The notes under the pieces were generated by a model that did no database searches, was not told where the DNA came from, and saw only the letters and a list, made by a program, of their open reading frames with translations. Shown piece after piece: positions 45,303 through 54,359 of a stretch of 64,000 bases of DNA. The position numbers and the translations under genes were made by a program. The DNA lies in the IMG/VR virus record IMGVR_UViG_3300044535_000389, positions 1-64,000 of that record; one strand, 5' to 3'. This DNA is from a virus. Every line of letters starts with the position of its first letter. Position 1 is the first letter of the stretch.

Positions 45303-46288
45303 TATGCAGCTCCCCAAACACTTTCCCATGTACCAGATAGAGCGCCCTTGGCATAATCGGTAGCACGATTTTCAAAGAAGTTGGTATGAGTAGGCGCATT
45401 GATCATTTCTTCAACCCATGGTAGAGGATTCTTCTTTACTTTAAAGATACCTTTAAGACCAAGACTAATCAATCTACGGTCGCAAATGTAACGAATATAC
45501 TTTTTAACATCATCTTCCGTCAAATCTTCCATAGCTCCCATGGAGAATGAAAGTTCAATAAACTTGTCTTCCAGGTCTACCATTTTCTCGGCAATAGTAT
45601 ATATGCTAGACTTTAGTTCGTCGTTCCATATATCTCTATTCTCTTCAACATATGCACGGAACAACTTAATCATCGACTCGGCATGCATTGTTTCATCAAC
45701 GATTGACCAAGTAACGATCTGTCCCATTCCCTTCATTTTCCCGTGACGAGGGAAGTTGAGGAGCATGATGAAGGACGAGAACAACTGCATACCTTCAGTG
45801 AACGCCGAAAATGCAGCAATGTTAGTGGCGACAGATTCCTTTGTGCCATTTGAATTCGACAAATCTGTAAAGTAGTCGTGTTTTGCCCGCATTGAGTCGT
45901 ATTCAAGGAATTCTTGATACGTTGTTTCAGGCATACCCAACGTCTCAATAAGGTGTGAGTAAGCGGCGACATGAAGAGCCTCCCTTGCTGCAAATCCCAT
46001 CAACATCATACGGATTTCAGGTTGAGGGAAATATGGTAGATAGTTCTTTACATAACCACCCGCGACATCGATATCACCTTGTGTAAAGAAACGAAAAATG
46101 TTAGTGAGAAAATGCTTTTCGCCGTCAGTAAGACGTTTCTTCCAATCGTTTACATCTTCAATCATAGGAACTTCTGTATGAAGCCAGTGGGATTGTTCAT
46201 GCTTCAACCAGGCATCATATGCCCACGGGTAATTAAATGGCTTAAAATAAGAACGTTCATCCATAAGAGTAATCGAAGGTTTGGTCAT
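45302..46288 (-). CDS. nrdB: Ribonucleotide reductase small subunit (class I, NrdB)
   Basis: 328 aa from the ATG at 46288. FAAREALHVAAYSHLIETLG (about 103-122) has the metal ligands E-x-x-H and the radical Tyr four residues later; WSIVDETMHAESMIKLF (about 185) gives the second E-x-x-H. Class Ia-type diiron/tyrosyl radical subunit that works with the large subunit at 47230. ATGA overlap with the gene upstream. Provides dNTPs for phage DNA. Confidence 0.95.
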   Translation of the reverse strand: MTKPSITLMDERSYFKPFNYPWAYDAWLKHEQSHWLHTEVPMIEDVNDWKKRLTDGEKHFLTNIFRFFTQGDIDVAGGYVKNYLPYFPQPEIRMMLMGFAAREALHVAAYSHLIETLGMPETTYQEFLEYDSMRAKHDYFTDLSNSNGTKESVATNIAAFSAFTEGMQLFSSFIMLLNFPRHGKMKGMGQIVTWSIVDETMHAESMIKLFRAYVEENRDIWNDELKSSIYTIAEKMVDLEDKFIELSFSMGAMEDLTEDDVKKYIRYICDRRLISLGLKGIFKVKKNPLPWVEEMINAPTHTNFFENRATDYAKGALSGTWESVWGAA

Positions 46289-46992
46289 TTGTTGGCTTTC
46301 GTAAATAACATGTAAGTCTGGTCGTAGGTGGAATCGAAAAGTTTTTCTACTTGCCAAGTAGTCTCGTCGGCAATAGCATATACTATATCTTCACTATATC
46401 TATATGGCTCGGCAATTTCAACCTTTTTATATTCTAAATCCGGTGTTTCTGAAAATAAAAAAGTAATTATAAGTTTAGCATCATCATTGAATAGGTTGTG
46501 AGAACGAGACAAAAATAATTTTAGTTTATCGTAATGTAAATGAGTAAATACAGAATGGGCAAATCCAAAATCAAACTTTACATTAAAATCTTCAAATGAA
46601 AAATCGTCAGTAATTATAAAATTTTCGGATGTTATCTTATTCTGTAAATTATATTTCGGAACTTCGTAATTAAGACCAGCTTCAACTAATCCTAGATTAA
46701 CATCTATACCATAATAATTATTAGGGTCAAGATATTCGATTAATTTGCAACCAACTCTCATACTACCACAACCAACATCTAGTATTTTCATGTTGGATTG
46801 TAGTCCATGAGACTTTAATATATCAAGATGATGAGTTCCTATTTCATCCCAATGTTCTATTGGTCCACCTACTAATTTTCTATGGTCATTATCTTGTTTT
46901 CTGTAATCACTGAGTATTTCAAATGGAGAATAATAACCATTGTCTAAATCAATAGGAGTCTCTGCTAATATCTCACATTTATTCAAAATCAA
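46285..46992 (-). CDS. SAM-dependent methyltransferase inserted in the RNR operon
   Basis: About 235 aa. KILDVGCGSMRVGCKLIEYL (motif I) and YYGIDVNLGLVEAG (motif II), DFGFAHSVFTHLHYDKLKLF (motif IV). The start is unclear: no ATG is available, and I prefer the TTG at 46992 overlapping the TGA of glutaredoxin; a GTG at 47007 is the alternative. More AT-rich than the RNR genes around it, so it looks inserted. Acceptor unknown; its AHSVFTH wording matches the methyltransferase at 33268. Confidence 0.8.
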   Translation of the reverse strand: MILNKCEILAETPIDLDNGYYSPFEILSDYRKQDNDHRKLVGGPIEHWDEIGTHHLDILKSHGLQSNMKILDVGCGSMRVGCKLIEYLDPNNYYGIDVNLGLVEAGLNYEVPKYNLQNKITSENFIITDDFSFEDFNVKFDFGFAHSVFTHLHYDKLKLFLSRSHNLFNDDAKLIITFLFSETPDLEYKKVEIAEPYRYSEDIVYAIADETTWQVEKLFDSTYDQTYMLFTKANK

Positions 46993-47225
46993 TTTTCGGC
47001 GGCCCACTTAACAAGATCGTCATAACCACCAACATGTTCACCATTGATCCAAATCTGTGGAACAGTGGTCACATTAGGAAGTTGTGCAGTAATGTCTTCC
47101 CAAAGGCAGTCTTTTCCGACTACCATTTCGGTATATTGAATGTCCATACCCTGCATAAACTCTTTTGCTTTTACGCAATAAGGGCAATCTGGTTTTGAAA
47201 CTATTTGTGCAAACAATTGTGTCAT
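46989..47225 (-). CDS. nrdC: Glutaredoxin
   Basis: 78 aa. CPYC redox pair at about residues 14-17, TVPQIWI cis-Pro loop (about 53) and GGYDDL glutathione site (about 66). Reduces ribonucleotide reductase; placed between nrdA and nrdB genes as in several phages. Confidence 0.94.
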   Translation of the reverse strand: MTQLFAQIVSKPDCPYCVKAKEFMQGMDIQYTEMVVGKDCLWEDITAQLPNVTTVPQIWINGEHVGGYDDLVKWAAEN

Positions 47226-47229
47226 TTAC

Positions 47230-49029
47230 TTATCCTTCGCAAGCTATGCAAGCATCGCCATCGATCATTGCTTTAAAGTCAATTTCCTTAATTGCATCTC
47301 GTTCGATGCGCTTGGAAATCTTATCTGCCTTACCGAGTTTTTCTGAACGGCAATAATATAAAGTCTTTAACCCCTGCTTCCATGCTAGGAAGTGGACAGC
47401 ATGAAGATATTTGATATTTGCATCGGGACGGAAGAATAGATTGAGAGACTGTGCCTGATCAATAAACTTCTGTCTGTCTGCCGCATGTTCAATGACCCAC
47501 CGTTGGTCAATTTCCATGGAGGTCTTATAGACTTCCTTGGTTGTTGTATCCATCCAAGTAAGGTGTTGAACCGAACCATCATTGGCGATAATAGAAGACC
47601 AAACTTCGTCATACCAACCATCTTTCTGGTTTACTGATTCAAACTTAATGATTCCGTCAAGGTATTTATTCTTATTCAGAAATGAACCCGATAATGTATC
47701 TTGACGATATGCGTTGGCTCTCCACGGTTCAATCGATGGACTTGTATTACCCATGATGATAGATGAAGATGCATTAGGCGCAATAGCTTGCATGTGGCTG
47801 AAACGACGACCCGTACCAGCAGCATCAGGTGCTTCACCGCGTTCTGTGCCTAGTTCTAGGTTAGCAACATCTAAGCGTGTCTTAATGTGCTTGAAGATAC
47901 GCATATTGGTACCCTTAGCAACTGCCGACTCCCATGCAACACCCTTACGCTGGAGATAAGCATGAAAGCCTAGAGCGCCAATACCGATAGAACGTTCGCG
48001 CTTGGCCGAGTAAATTGCTCTGGAAACTTGCTTTGGTGCATTATCAATGAAATACTGAAGAACATTGTCAAGCATCTCTGCCATATCTTTCAAGAACAGA
48101 GGGTCCTTGGACCACGCATCATAATATTCTAGATTGACTGAGGACAAGCAACAAACAGCCGTGCGTTTTCTATCGGTAGGAAGAATAATTTCAGAGCAAA
48201 GATTGGACTGGTGTATCTTTAGACCCAAGGCCTTTTGAAAATCTGGCAACGCACGGTTCGAGGCATCGATAAAGTGAATGTAAGGCTCACCTGTCATCAT
48301 TCGAAGTTCGAGTATCTTCTGCCAAAGTTCCTTAGCAGAAACAGTATCACGAATTTCACCCGACTTTGGATCAGTCAGATTCCAGCTATCATCTGTATCG
48401 TCATCTGCCATACAACGTTCGATGATTTGCATGAAGTCGTCGGTGATATTGATTCCGTGGTGCAAATTGAGCGCCCGCATATTGGGGTCGCCAGTTGGCT
48501 TGCGCATTTCTAGAAATAGCCCAACATCAGGGTGAGAAATATCCAGATAAGCAGCATAAGAACCACGGCGAGTGCGACCTTGACGGTAAGCCATAGAAGA
48601 AGCATCATAAGTGCGAAGATGAGGCATAACACCAGTAGACTTATCATCTGCGGCGCGAATACCAAAACCAATACCAACGCCGCCACCAAGCATAGACAAC
48701 CAGTTAGTTTCTGAAAGATTTTCAACTAGACCCTCCGCAGTATCATCAATGAAGTTTAGGAAACAACTGATTGGCATACCACGCTTCGACCGACCAAACG
48801 AGAGGATCGGAGTTGCATATGACAACCAGTGCTTTGACGCATATTCGTATAGACGCTGCGCATGTGCAGGATTAGAACCGAACGTCTTTGAAACAAAAGC
48901 GAACCGATGTTGCGGAGACGTTTCGTCGTCCTTCATGTATGATTCTTGAAGTCGCTGAATACCTAGTTTGTCAAACAGGGAGTCCCGTGATAGGTCAATC
49001 TCAATATCCAGATAATTCTCTCTTGCCAT
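47230..49029 (-). CDS. nrdA: Ribonucleotide reductase large subunit (class I, NrdA)
   Basis: 599 aa against about 760 in E. coli. NLCSEIILP (about 286) has the thiyl-radical Cys with N and E; SLSSVNL-like CCLSSVNL and ALGFHAYLQ follow; the C-terminal tail ends in CIACEG, the C-x2-C pair that is re-reduced by glutaredoxin. The N-terminal ATP-cone is absent: the protein begins directly at the alpha-helical domain, so the activity-shutoff site for dATP is missing. Loss of that feedback suits a phage that needs high dNTP levels. Confidence 0.95.
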   Translation of the reverse strand: MARENYLDIEIDLSRDSLFDKLGIQRLQESYMKDDETSPQHRFAFVSKTFGSNPAHAQRLYEYASKHWLSYATPILSFGRSKRGMPISCFLNFIDDTAEGLVENLSETNWLSMLGGGVGIGFGIRAADDKSTGVMPHLRTYDASSMAYRQGRTRRGSYAAYLDISHPDVGLFLEMRKPTGDPNMRALNLHHGINITDDFMQIIERCMADDDTDDSWNLTDPKSGEIRDTVSAKELWQKILELRMMTGEPYIHFIDASNRALPDFQKALGLKIHQSNLCSEIILPTDRKRTAVCCLSSVNLEYYDAWSKDPLFLKDMAEMLDNVLQYFIDNAPKQVSRAIYSAKRERSIGIGALGFHAYLQRKGVAWESAVAKGTNMRIFKHIKTRLDVANLELGTERGEAPDAAGTGRRFSHMQAIAPNASSSIIMGNTSPSIEPWRANAYRQDTLSGSFLNKNKYLDGIIKFESVNQKDGWYDEVWSSIIANDGSVQHLTWMDTTTKEVYKTSMEIDQRWVIEHAADRQKFIDQAQSLNLFFRPDANIKYLHAVHFLAWKQGLKTLYYCRSEKLGKADKISKRIERDAIKEIDFKAMIDGDACIACEG

Positions 49030-49572
49030 TTATAGTCCCTGTTCCTTCAAAACTTTTTCGATGTCTGGTTTAAAGTAAGTATCTGGTTTCAGAATCTTAC
49101 CATCTGCCCGTTTCTTAATCTTTCCACTCTCGGAAACCTTGCTCATATTTGATGCTCGAACTTCTTCCCATACCGCATCAAAATTAATACCCAGAGTTGC
49201 GAAAAGTCCTTTTACGACCCAGACTAAATCTGCGCCACCATCTGCAACGTCACCGATGTGCCGACGAAGAAATCCGTCACACAGTTCGCGGAATTCTTCA
49301 TCAATTAGATCAATATATAGCTTGGCTTGAGCCTCATTATTTTCATTTAGATGTGGAGTTGCACCGATATACTGGTCGGCCGCTGCCATAAACTGTTCAA
49401 CATCATTCTGATAATTATTATTCTTCTTACTCAATGTATAACTCCCATCTTCATTTTCTATCCAAATTATTGTATCACCGGGCTTCCACCCAGTTTCTTC
49501 CTCAAGGCCATCCCAGGCAATATAATGTTCATCTGAAACTGCATCATACTGCACTGTAACTGTATCCACCAT
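49030..49572 (-). CDS. MazG-like NTP pyrophosphohydrolase with AbrB-like N-terminus
   Basis: 180 aa. Residues 1-48 (YDAVSDEHYIAWDGLEEETGWKPGDTIIWIE) look like a swapped-hairpin AbrB/SpoVT-type module. The rest is MazG-like: LIDEEFRELCDGFL (E-x-x-E) and VADGGADLVWVVKGL (D-x-x-D) carry the metal acids, then SNMSKVSESGKIKKRADGKILKP. May hydrolyse dNTP/NTP or alarmones. Directly upstream of nrdA and coupled to it. Confidence 0.88.
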   Translation of the reverse strand: MVDTVTVQYDAVSDEHYIAWDGLEEETGWKPGDTIIWIENEDGSYTLSKKNNNYQNDVEQFMAAADQYIGATPHLNENNEAQAKLYIDLIDEEFRELCDGFLRRHIGDVADGGADLVWVVKGLFATLGINFDAVWEEVRASNMSKVSESGKIKKRADGKILKPDTYFKPDIEKVLKEQGL

Positions 49573-49573
49573 T

Positions 49574-50419
49574 TTAATACTCCAAAGCTGATTTACAAAT
49601 ATCTTCTAAAGATTTAGTTTCAGTGAAAAACTTGCTTACTTCTGGTAGAACAGAAACTACAACTTCTCCAGGTCTTCTATCACAATACACTTTTTTGATG
49701 GGTTTGTCAATGACATTTTCCATGGCAGACACAACTTCTAGCACAGAACTTCCTGTTGTGCTTCCCAGACATTCTACATTATTTGTTGCACCATTTTCTA
49801 CTATTCTATAAAGAGAATCCACAATATCTGTAATATGCGTATAATTTCGAATAGTAGTTCCGTCTCTAGTATCATAATCAGTACCAAAGATACCAACTTC
49901 TGGATACAAACCATTAGCAACTGCGGCCAATTTACGAATTAAGTGATAGTGACTGTCATCGAACTTGTCGAATCCGTCGTTACCACTGACATTATAAAAT
50001 CTAGCAATACTATAAGACGGAAGTAATGTAACTAAGTCTTCGCCTGCTCGTTTACTTCCGGCGTATGGACTACTTCCAGGATTAAATGCGGAGCCTGTGC
50101 TACAGTAAACAAAATTATCTGTTCTAGTTGAATCTAGAACGTTTTGAGTGCCTAAAAGATTTGTCTTATAATAAGGAATAGGCATTGTAACCGATTTTGA
50201 TACCATCGTCAATGCCGCTAGATGAACAACAGCATCATAATCCCCAGCAAAAGTGGCAATTCTGATATCCCAAGGAATTACCTTACCCTCAATATACTTG
50301 GAAATTTCATTCTGTTGCAAATTGAAATCTGTTGCGTAAACTTGATGTCCACCCTCTGCCAACTTTTTGACAAGATGACTACCAATATAGCCAGTTGCAC
50401 CGGTAACTAGGACTTTCAT
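49574..50419 (-). CDS. UDP-glucose 4-epimerase-like SDR enzyme
   Basis: 281 aa. VTGATGYIGSHL (residues 4-15) is the NAD loop, VYCSTGSAFNPG carries the catalytic Ser/Thr, and SPYAGSKRAGEDL the Y-x3-K pair. GalE-like; exact sugar not certain. Second epimerase in the window. A nucleotide-sugar product could feed the phage glycosyltransferases. Confidence 0.88.
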   Translation of the reverse strand: MKVLVTGATGYIGSHLVKKLAEGGHQVYATDFNLQQNEISKYIEGKVIPWDIRIATFAGDYDAVVHLAALTMVSKSVTMPIPYYKTNLLGTQNVLDSTRTDNFVYCSTGSAFNPGSSPYAGSKRAGEDLVTLLPSYSIARFYNVSGNDGFDKFDDSHYHLIRKLAAVANGLYPEVGIFGTDYDTRDGTTIRNYTHITDIVDSLYRIVENGATNNVECLGSTTGSSVLEVVSAMENVIDKPIKKVYCDRRPGEVVVSVLPEVSKFFTETKSLEDICKSALEY

Positions 50420-50502
50420 CTATCTTCCCGACTTTTTTGAGTTAAAAATTTGGCGAGAAAAAAATGTCACTTGCCGTTTTTCAAAGGTTCCTGGCTTTTT
50501 GG

Positions 50503-51213
50503 TCAAGGTAGTTTTCTTTCGAACTCTGCCCATGCCGCCATGTCATCTAGTGCCTTGATTACATCGGGAAAGTGTTGACCAATAATCTCCCAGCACTGTT
50601 CTGCTACGATGCGGTGTTCTTTCTGTGTGGCTTTGTCCATACGAAGTTGGCAGTAGTGAACCCACGAACGTAGCGAACCTGCCATGATAATGATGGACTC
50701 TGTATTACCTTCAGGTAGAACGGCGCGGGCCTGTTCTTTGGCAATACCATTCTCAATTGCCCACTCATAAGCATCTAAAGCGGCATCAGTGGCGTTTACC
50801 TGTCTCATTGCCCATTGTTCGGCCAATTCATTGTTTCCGGATCCCAATTCCACCGAGTTTTGTCGGTTATTGGCGTCCTGTAGTCTTGCCTCTCTAGTGA
50901 CAAATTCAAGGCTTTTAGTCGGGTCTGCATATCTCTGCGAAAATTCTTGGAACGAAAAGGATCGATGGCGAAGAATTTGCCGAGCGATGTCACGAGTTGT
51001 TTTAATTTCCATTGATACATGTACCATCTCCAATGGTGACCAGTGTTGGTTCTTGATAAGATATTGAACCAACTTAGGTGCTGTTGCTGTATTGTTTTGA
51101 TTCGAGGGATTCGATACTCTTGCTGCCCATGCAACAAGTTCATTGGCAGTATTACATTCTGTGTAGGCACTTGGCTTTGTAATACCAATTAAATTTACTT
51201 CACTCAACTTCAA
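50503..51213 (-). CDS. thyX: Flavin-dependent thymidylate synthase
   Basis: 236 aa. RHRSFSFQEFSQRY (about 80-93) is the ThyX signature RHRxxSxxExSxRY. Makes dTMP from dUMP using FAD, NADPH and methylene-THF; works after the dCMP deaminase at 26051. The 50420-50502 gap shows no gene and no clear terminator. Confidence 0.96.
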   Translation of the reverse strand: MKLSEVNLIGITKPSAYTECNTANELVAWAARVSNPSNQNNTATAPKLVQYLIKNQHWSPLEMVHVSMEIKTTRDIARQILRHRSFSFQEFSQRYADPTKSLEFVTREARLQDANNRQNSVELGSGNNELAEQWAMRQVNATDAALDAYEWAIENGIAKEQARAVLPEGNTESIIIMAGSLRSWVHYCQLRMDKATQKEHRIVAEQCWEIIGQHFPDVIKALDDMAAWAEFERKLP

Positions 51214-51466
51214 ATTCCTTCACTGCTTGGAACTGTGCCTTACTTACGAAACCAACACCCAATAGATGGTCTACACGGTCAGTTGCGTCGGCATAATCTG
51301 CATATCTACCATCATCGAACCACCACCAGCGGTCGAGACCAAGGAACCAGCGAGGTTCGCGTCGGTATTCGACCAGCCACATATCGTCGGTTCGATGGAT
51401 ACGCAACTTTGTAATCTTAATACGGTGTATCTCTACACCATATTCATTAGCGACCAATTCGCTCAT
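51200..51466 (-). CDS. Hypothetical protein between primase and ThyX
   Basis: 88 aa from the ATG at 51466 (ATGA overlap with primase). W-rich centre (WLVEYRREPRWFLGLDRWWWFDDG) is striking; then a helical VDHLLGVGFVSKAQFQAV. Unrecognised. Confidence 0.72.
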   Translation of the reverse strand: MSELVANEYGVEIHRIKITKLRIHRTDDMWLVEYRREPRWFLGLDRWWWFDDGRYADYADATDRVDHLLGVGFVSKAQFQAVKEFEVE

Positions 51467-52503
51467 ATCTTTCTCCACATGGCATATCTTGCCTTTGCTG
51501 CTAACCCTTGAAACGTATTATCATTTATAATAGCATGAATTTCATCGGGTGTCAATCCATTTTCAATCATCTCATTGATATCTTTACCGGGAACACTGTC
51601 TGGCCAGATTACCATCTTATAACTCATATCTATATACTTATTCATCAACTTACCGACTTCTCGGTTTTTAGGTTGATTGTCAAAAATAATTGTTATTTTT
51701 TCTTTTTGTATCGGGAGTTGGTCGATTTTTCCGAATGACGTTCCAGCACAAGCGATAGAATTATCCAGAAAAAGGGAGTCAAGGGGCCCTTCGACAACGA
51801 GTATTTCTTTTGTAGGATCGACCTTATCCAGACCGAAAATGGATGGCGCATCTTCATCTACCTTAACATTAATATAACGTAACGACTCGCCTCGGATTCC
51901 GCGAAGGCTAACAACCAAGAGTTTACCAGAGCCATCAAAAAAAGGAATCGCAAGCCTCGGCTCGGTTGTGATGATGGACTCTTTGTATTTGGCATTAAGT
52001 TGTATGATGTCTTTAACATTAGGTATGAAATACAGCCGACTAAAAGCATCGCGAGGGATTTTGCGGTCAGTAACATATTGAATTACCTCGTGGTCATCTG
52101 GTAGTGTATCAAGTCGATCCATAATTTGGTCGATTGGTTTAGGGTCTGGTTTCTTAGTGAATACAGGCGGTGAAAAATCTAGAACGTCTTGAATATTCTT
52201 GTGAGACTTAGCAGGTCCAACTTTGGCAGTATCTGCATAGCGTTGTATGACATACTGCCTATATTGATTGTCATCAAACTGCTTTAGAAAGTTGCCGAAG
52301 CCCATAGATACGCCACAGTTGTGACACTTATAGTTTAGGTCATTCTTTCCTAAGAAGAAATAGCCGCGAGATTTTCTTTTGTTACGCGAGGAGTCACCGC
52401 AGATGGGACACCTGCAGTTCCAAAGATCGTTAGATTTTTTCTTGAAGTTCTCCAGACGATACGAAATGGCATGGAGAAACTGAATATCAATATATGCACT
52501 CAT
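51463..52503 (-). CDS. 61: DNA primase (T4 gp61-like)
   Basis: 346 aa. Zinc-binding CPICGDSS...YKCHNCGVSMGF (about residues 31-63) and the Toprim core EILVVEGPLDSLF (about 230) plus TIIFDNQPKN are seen; size matches T4 gp61 (342 aa). Synthesises primers for the replisome. Start is the ATG at 52503; the longer frame starts upstream of the promoter. A -10 box ends six bases from this ATG, suggesting a leaderless transcript. Confidence 0.93.
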   Translation of the reverse strand: MSAYIDIQFLHAISYRLENFKKKSNDLWNCRCPICGDSSRNKRKSRGYFFLGKNDLNYKCHNCGVSMGFGNFLKQFDDNQYRQYVIQRYADTAKVGPAKSHKNIQDVLDFSPPVFTKKPDPKPIDQIMDRLDTLPDDHEVIQYVTDRKIPRDAFSRLYFIPNVKDIIQLNAKYKESIITTEPRLAIPFFDGSGKLLVVSLRGIRGESLRYINVKVDEDAPSIFGLDKVDPTKEILVVEGPLDSLFLDNSIACAGTSFGKIDQLPIQKEKITIIFDNQPKNREVGKLMNKYIDMSYKMVIWPDSVPGKDINEMIENGLTPDEIHAIINDNTFQGLAAKARYAMWRKI

Positions 52504-52509
52504 AGATTC

Positions 52510-52538
52510 ACTATACACCTTTAGACGGTGTAAGTCAA
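52510..52538 (-). promoter_or_regulatory. Sigma70-like promoter giving a possible leaderless primase mRNA
   Basis: TTGACT (52533-52538), 17-base spacer, TATAGT (52510-52515), then only GAATCT before ATG. Transcription would start at or next to the A of the start codon. Confidence 0.65.
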
Positions 52539-52543
52539 CCCTT

Positions 52544-53008
52544 TTAGAAGAACTTCATCACCATCGGTAATATTTTTGTGATGATGGCACCGAGAACAAT
52601 GCCACCACCTATCATAATATACTTGGTTCTTTCCAATTTGTCAATACGATTTTTATGTTTTTCTTCTTCTTTATCAACTGAACCCTTGAGGTCTTTGATA
52701 GCAGCAAGCATCTTGTCTTCGGTAGACTGAATTTTTGCTTCAAGTTCACGAGTGGTTGTTGTGATACGCGAATGTAACTCGGCGTTACTTGCCTTGGTTT
52801 CTTGTCTATGCACCTCTAAACTCTGGTAGATATCTTCGTTGACATTTTCTTGTGCTTCGAGTTTAGTATCATGAACAGCAAGCATCTTATTGATGCAGTT
52901 GGAAACATCACCAATCTTTTCGATTGCGAGGTCAAGGCGACCGAACACCACCTGAATTTGCTTCAGGTCATGTTCGATTACCGCGACTTTGGTTTCCAAA
53001 GATTCCAA
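52544..53008 (-). CDS. Coiled-coil protein with C-terminal membrane anchor
   Basis: 154 aa. KVAVIEHDLKQIQVVFGRLDLAIEKIGDVSN and a long heptad region up to about 130, then a span (YIMIGGGIVLGAIITKILPMVM). This layout is common in T4-like phages, function unknown; could be a lysis or injection-site accessory. It lies next to EF-hand and endolysin genes. Confidence 0.78.
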   Translation of the reverse strand: MESLETKVAVIEHDLKQIQVVFGRLDLAIEKIGDVSNCINKMLAVHDTKLEAQENVNEDIYQSLEVHRQETKASNAELHSRITTTTRELEAKIQSTEDKMLAAIKDLKGSVDKEEEKHKNRIDKLERTKYIMIGGGIVLGAIITKILPMVMKFF

Positions 53009-53179
53009 TTACTTTGCCTTTGGTTTACGTGCTTTTTTGACAACTGCTTTAACTTGTTCAACCTTTGCTTCTGCCTTATCAACTGCGGCAGTAACCTCAG
53101 CGAGGTCAATCTTACCGTCCTTGTTAGCGTCTACAAAACCAAAAAGTTTTTTCAGTGCATCTTTGATTTGATTAAGCAT
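53009..53179 (-). CDS. EF-hand-like small protein
   Basis: 56 aa from the ATG at 53179. FVDANKDGKIDLAEV (residues 15-29) is a perfect EF-hand calcium loop (D-x-N-x-D-G-x-I-D-x-x-E) after an amphipathic helix; the tail is Lys/Ala-rich (VKKARKPKAK). Single EF-hands usually dimerise or act as dockerin-like anchors. Directly downstream of the endolysin gene, so it may tune lysis or bind the envelope. Confidence 0.82.
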   Translation of the reverse strand: MLNQIKDALKKLFGFVDANKDGKIDLAEVTAAVDKAEAKVEQVKAVVKKARKPKAK

Positions 53180-53183
53180 ATTC

Positions 53184-54359
53184 TTATCCCCAGTTTGCGT
53201 ATTGTTTAGTTTTCTTAATACGGTCATCAAGACCATGCGTACCACCGTTTACTCGGCGAGTAATCTGGCCGATGACTGCATCTGTTACACCCTTATCTGC
53301 AATAGCGAATAGACCATTCTTATTGAAGAACCAAAGAGCGGATTCGAAAGCAAGTTCTGTTGCTACGATGTCTGGGTTTGTCAGGACATCAGGGCGCTTG
53401 ATTGATTGTGAGAATGCAGTGTAGTTATCCTTACCAGTTAACTGGATTGGACCACGGCCACGGAACTTATATCCGTCACCCGATGACTCTGGTCCATTAC
53501 CCATACGATTAGCATACACTTTGTTTGCAATCTTTTCTGGCTTACGAGCATATCCGGCAGTCGATGCGATGGTCGGAAAATACTTCTTGAAGATGCCGTT
53601 GAGGCCCTTGTCAGAGTAGTTTAGATTTTCTGAGAACACCTTGAAGCCACCGGACTCATGAGCGCATTGTCCAAAGAAGTGCGCAGCCTGTGCAGTAGAA
53701 AGTTTGTAGTAATCCTTAGCACCCTTGAATGTTCCTGGGCCCCACTTACCATCGGCTGGAATACCACACTTCGCTTGAAGTGCCGCCATTGGTCCAAGAC
53801 CAGCAGTTGATGTTGCTTGAACGGCGGCCTTAGCAACTTGCGCTACTGCTTGAACAACAGGCGCACCCGCTTCTCTAGTAGTCGATGGGTCAAAGTCAGC
53901 AACAGGTGTATACTTTGTACCACCAGCCTTAGACTTAGTGGCAATCAAACGTTGTTTACGATTGCCGCCTTCTTTCTTAATTGATGCGTGAACCCAACCA
54001 GAATTCTTATCGCCCGCTGCATAGAACTCAAGGATAACCTGATCGAACTCAAGGTTATCGGCAACCCAGTCAGCAACCTTCTTGTTGTCTACACCCTTAA
54101 CTTCGAAGTCAATTGCTTGACCGTTAACGTGTTGAGAAGTCTTCGAACCACCTACTGCCTTGTTGACAAGTGGTGCGCGATAAGACGAGTTGATTGTAAC
54201 TGGCCCAAACTTGGCTCTTACTGGCTCAAGAATCTTCTCGCAACAGTAGCGCATATTTTCGATATGCTCTGCGGTTGGAGTGTTAGGGATGCCTAGTCGC
54301 TTGGCGGTAGGCGATACTGTCATTTCTTCCAGTGCAAAATGTTCTGTTAGCTTTGTCAT
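53184..54359 (-). CDS. Three-domain endolysin: M15 peptidase, PG-binding, GH19
   Basis: 391 aa. N-terminal peptidase M15/DUF882 domain: INSSYRAPLVN (about 55), SQHVNGQAIDF (about 71, S-x-H...D), WVHASI (about 121). Middle: LQAKCGIPADGKWGPGTFKG (about 190), a peptidoglycan-binding_1-like repeat. C-terminal GH19/lysozyme-like domain: FFGQCAHESGGFKVFSENLNYS (about 220, catalytic Glu) and DGYKFRGRGPIQLTGKDNY (about 300). It cuts both peptide and glycan bonds of peptidoglycan. No signal peptide, so it needs a holin or is virion-associated. One-base overlap with the candidate holin upstream. Confidence 0.92.
   Translation of the reverse strand: MTKLTEHFALEEMTVSPTAKRLGIPNTPTAEHIENMRYCCEKILEPVRAKFGPVTINSSYRAPLVNKAVGGSKTSQHVNGQAIDFEVKGVDNKKVADWVADNLEFDQVILEFYAAGDKNSGWVHASIKKEGGNRKQRLIATKSKAGGTKYTPVADFDPSTTREAGAPVVQAVAQVAKAAVQATSTAGLGPMAALQAKCGIPADGKWGPGTFKGAKDYYKLSTAQAAHFFGQCAHESGGFKVFSENLNYSDKGLNGIFKKYFPTIASTAGYARKPEKIANKVYANRMGNGPESSGDGYKFRGRGPIQLTGKDNYTAFSQSIKRPDVLTNPDIVATELAFESALWFFNKNGLFAIADKGVTDAVIGQITRRVNGGTHGLDDRIKKTKQYANWG

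Noticed and set aside
48510-48725. Hydrophobic minus-strand ORF that looks like a membrane protein
   Set aside because: It is an out-of-frame shadow inside nrdA without a start signal; T-rich codons read in another frame give the hydrophobic stretch.
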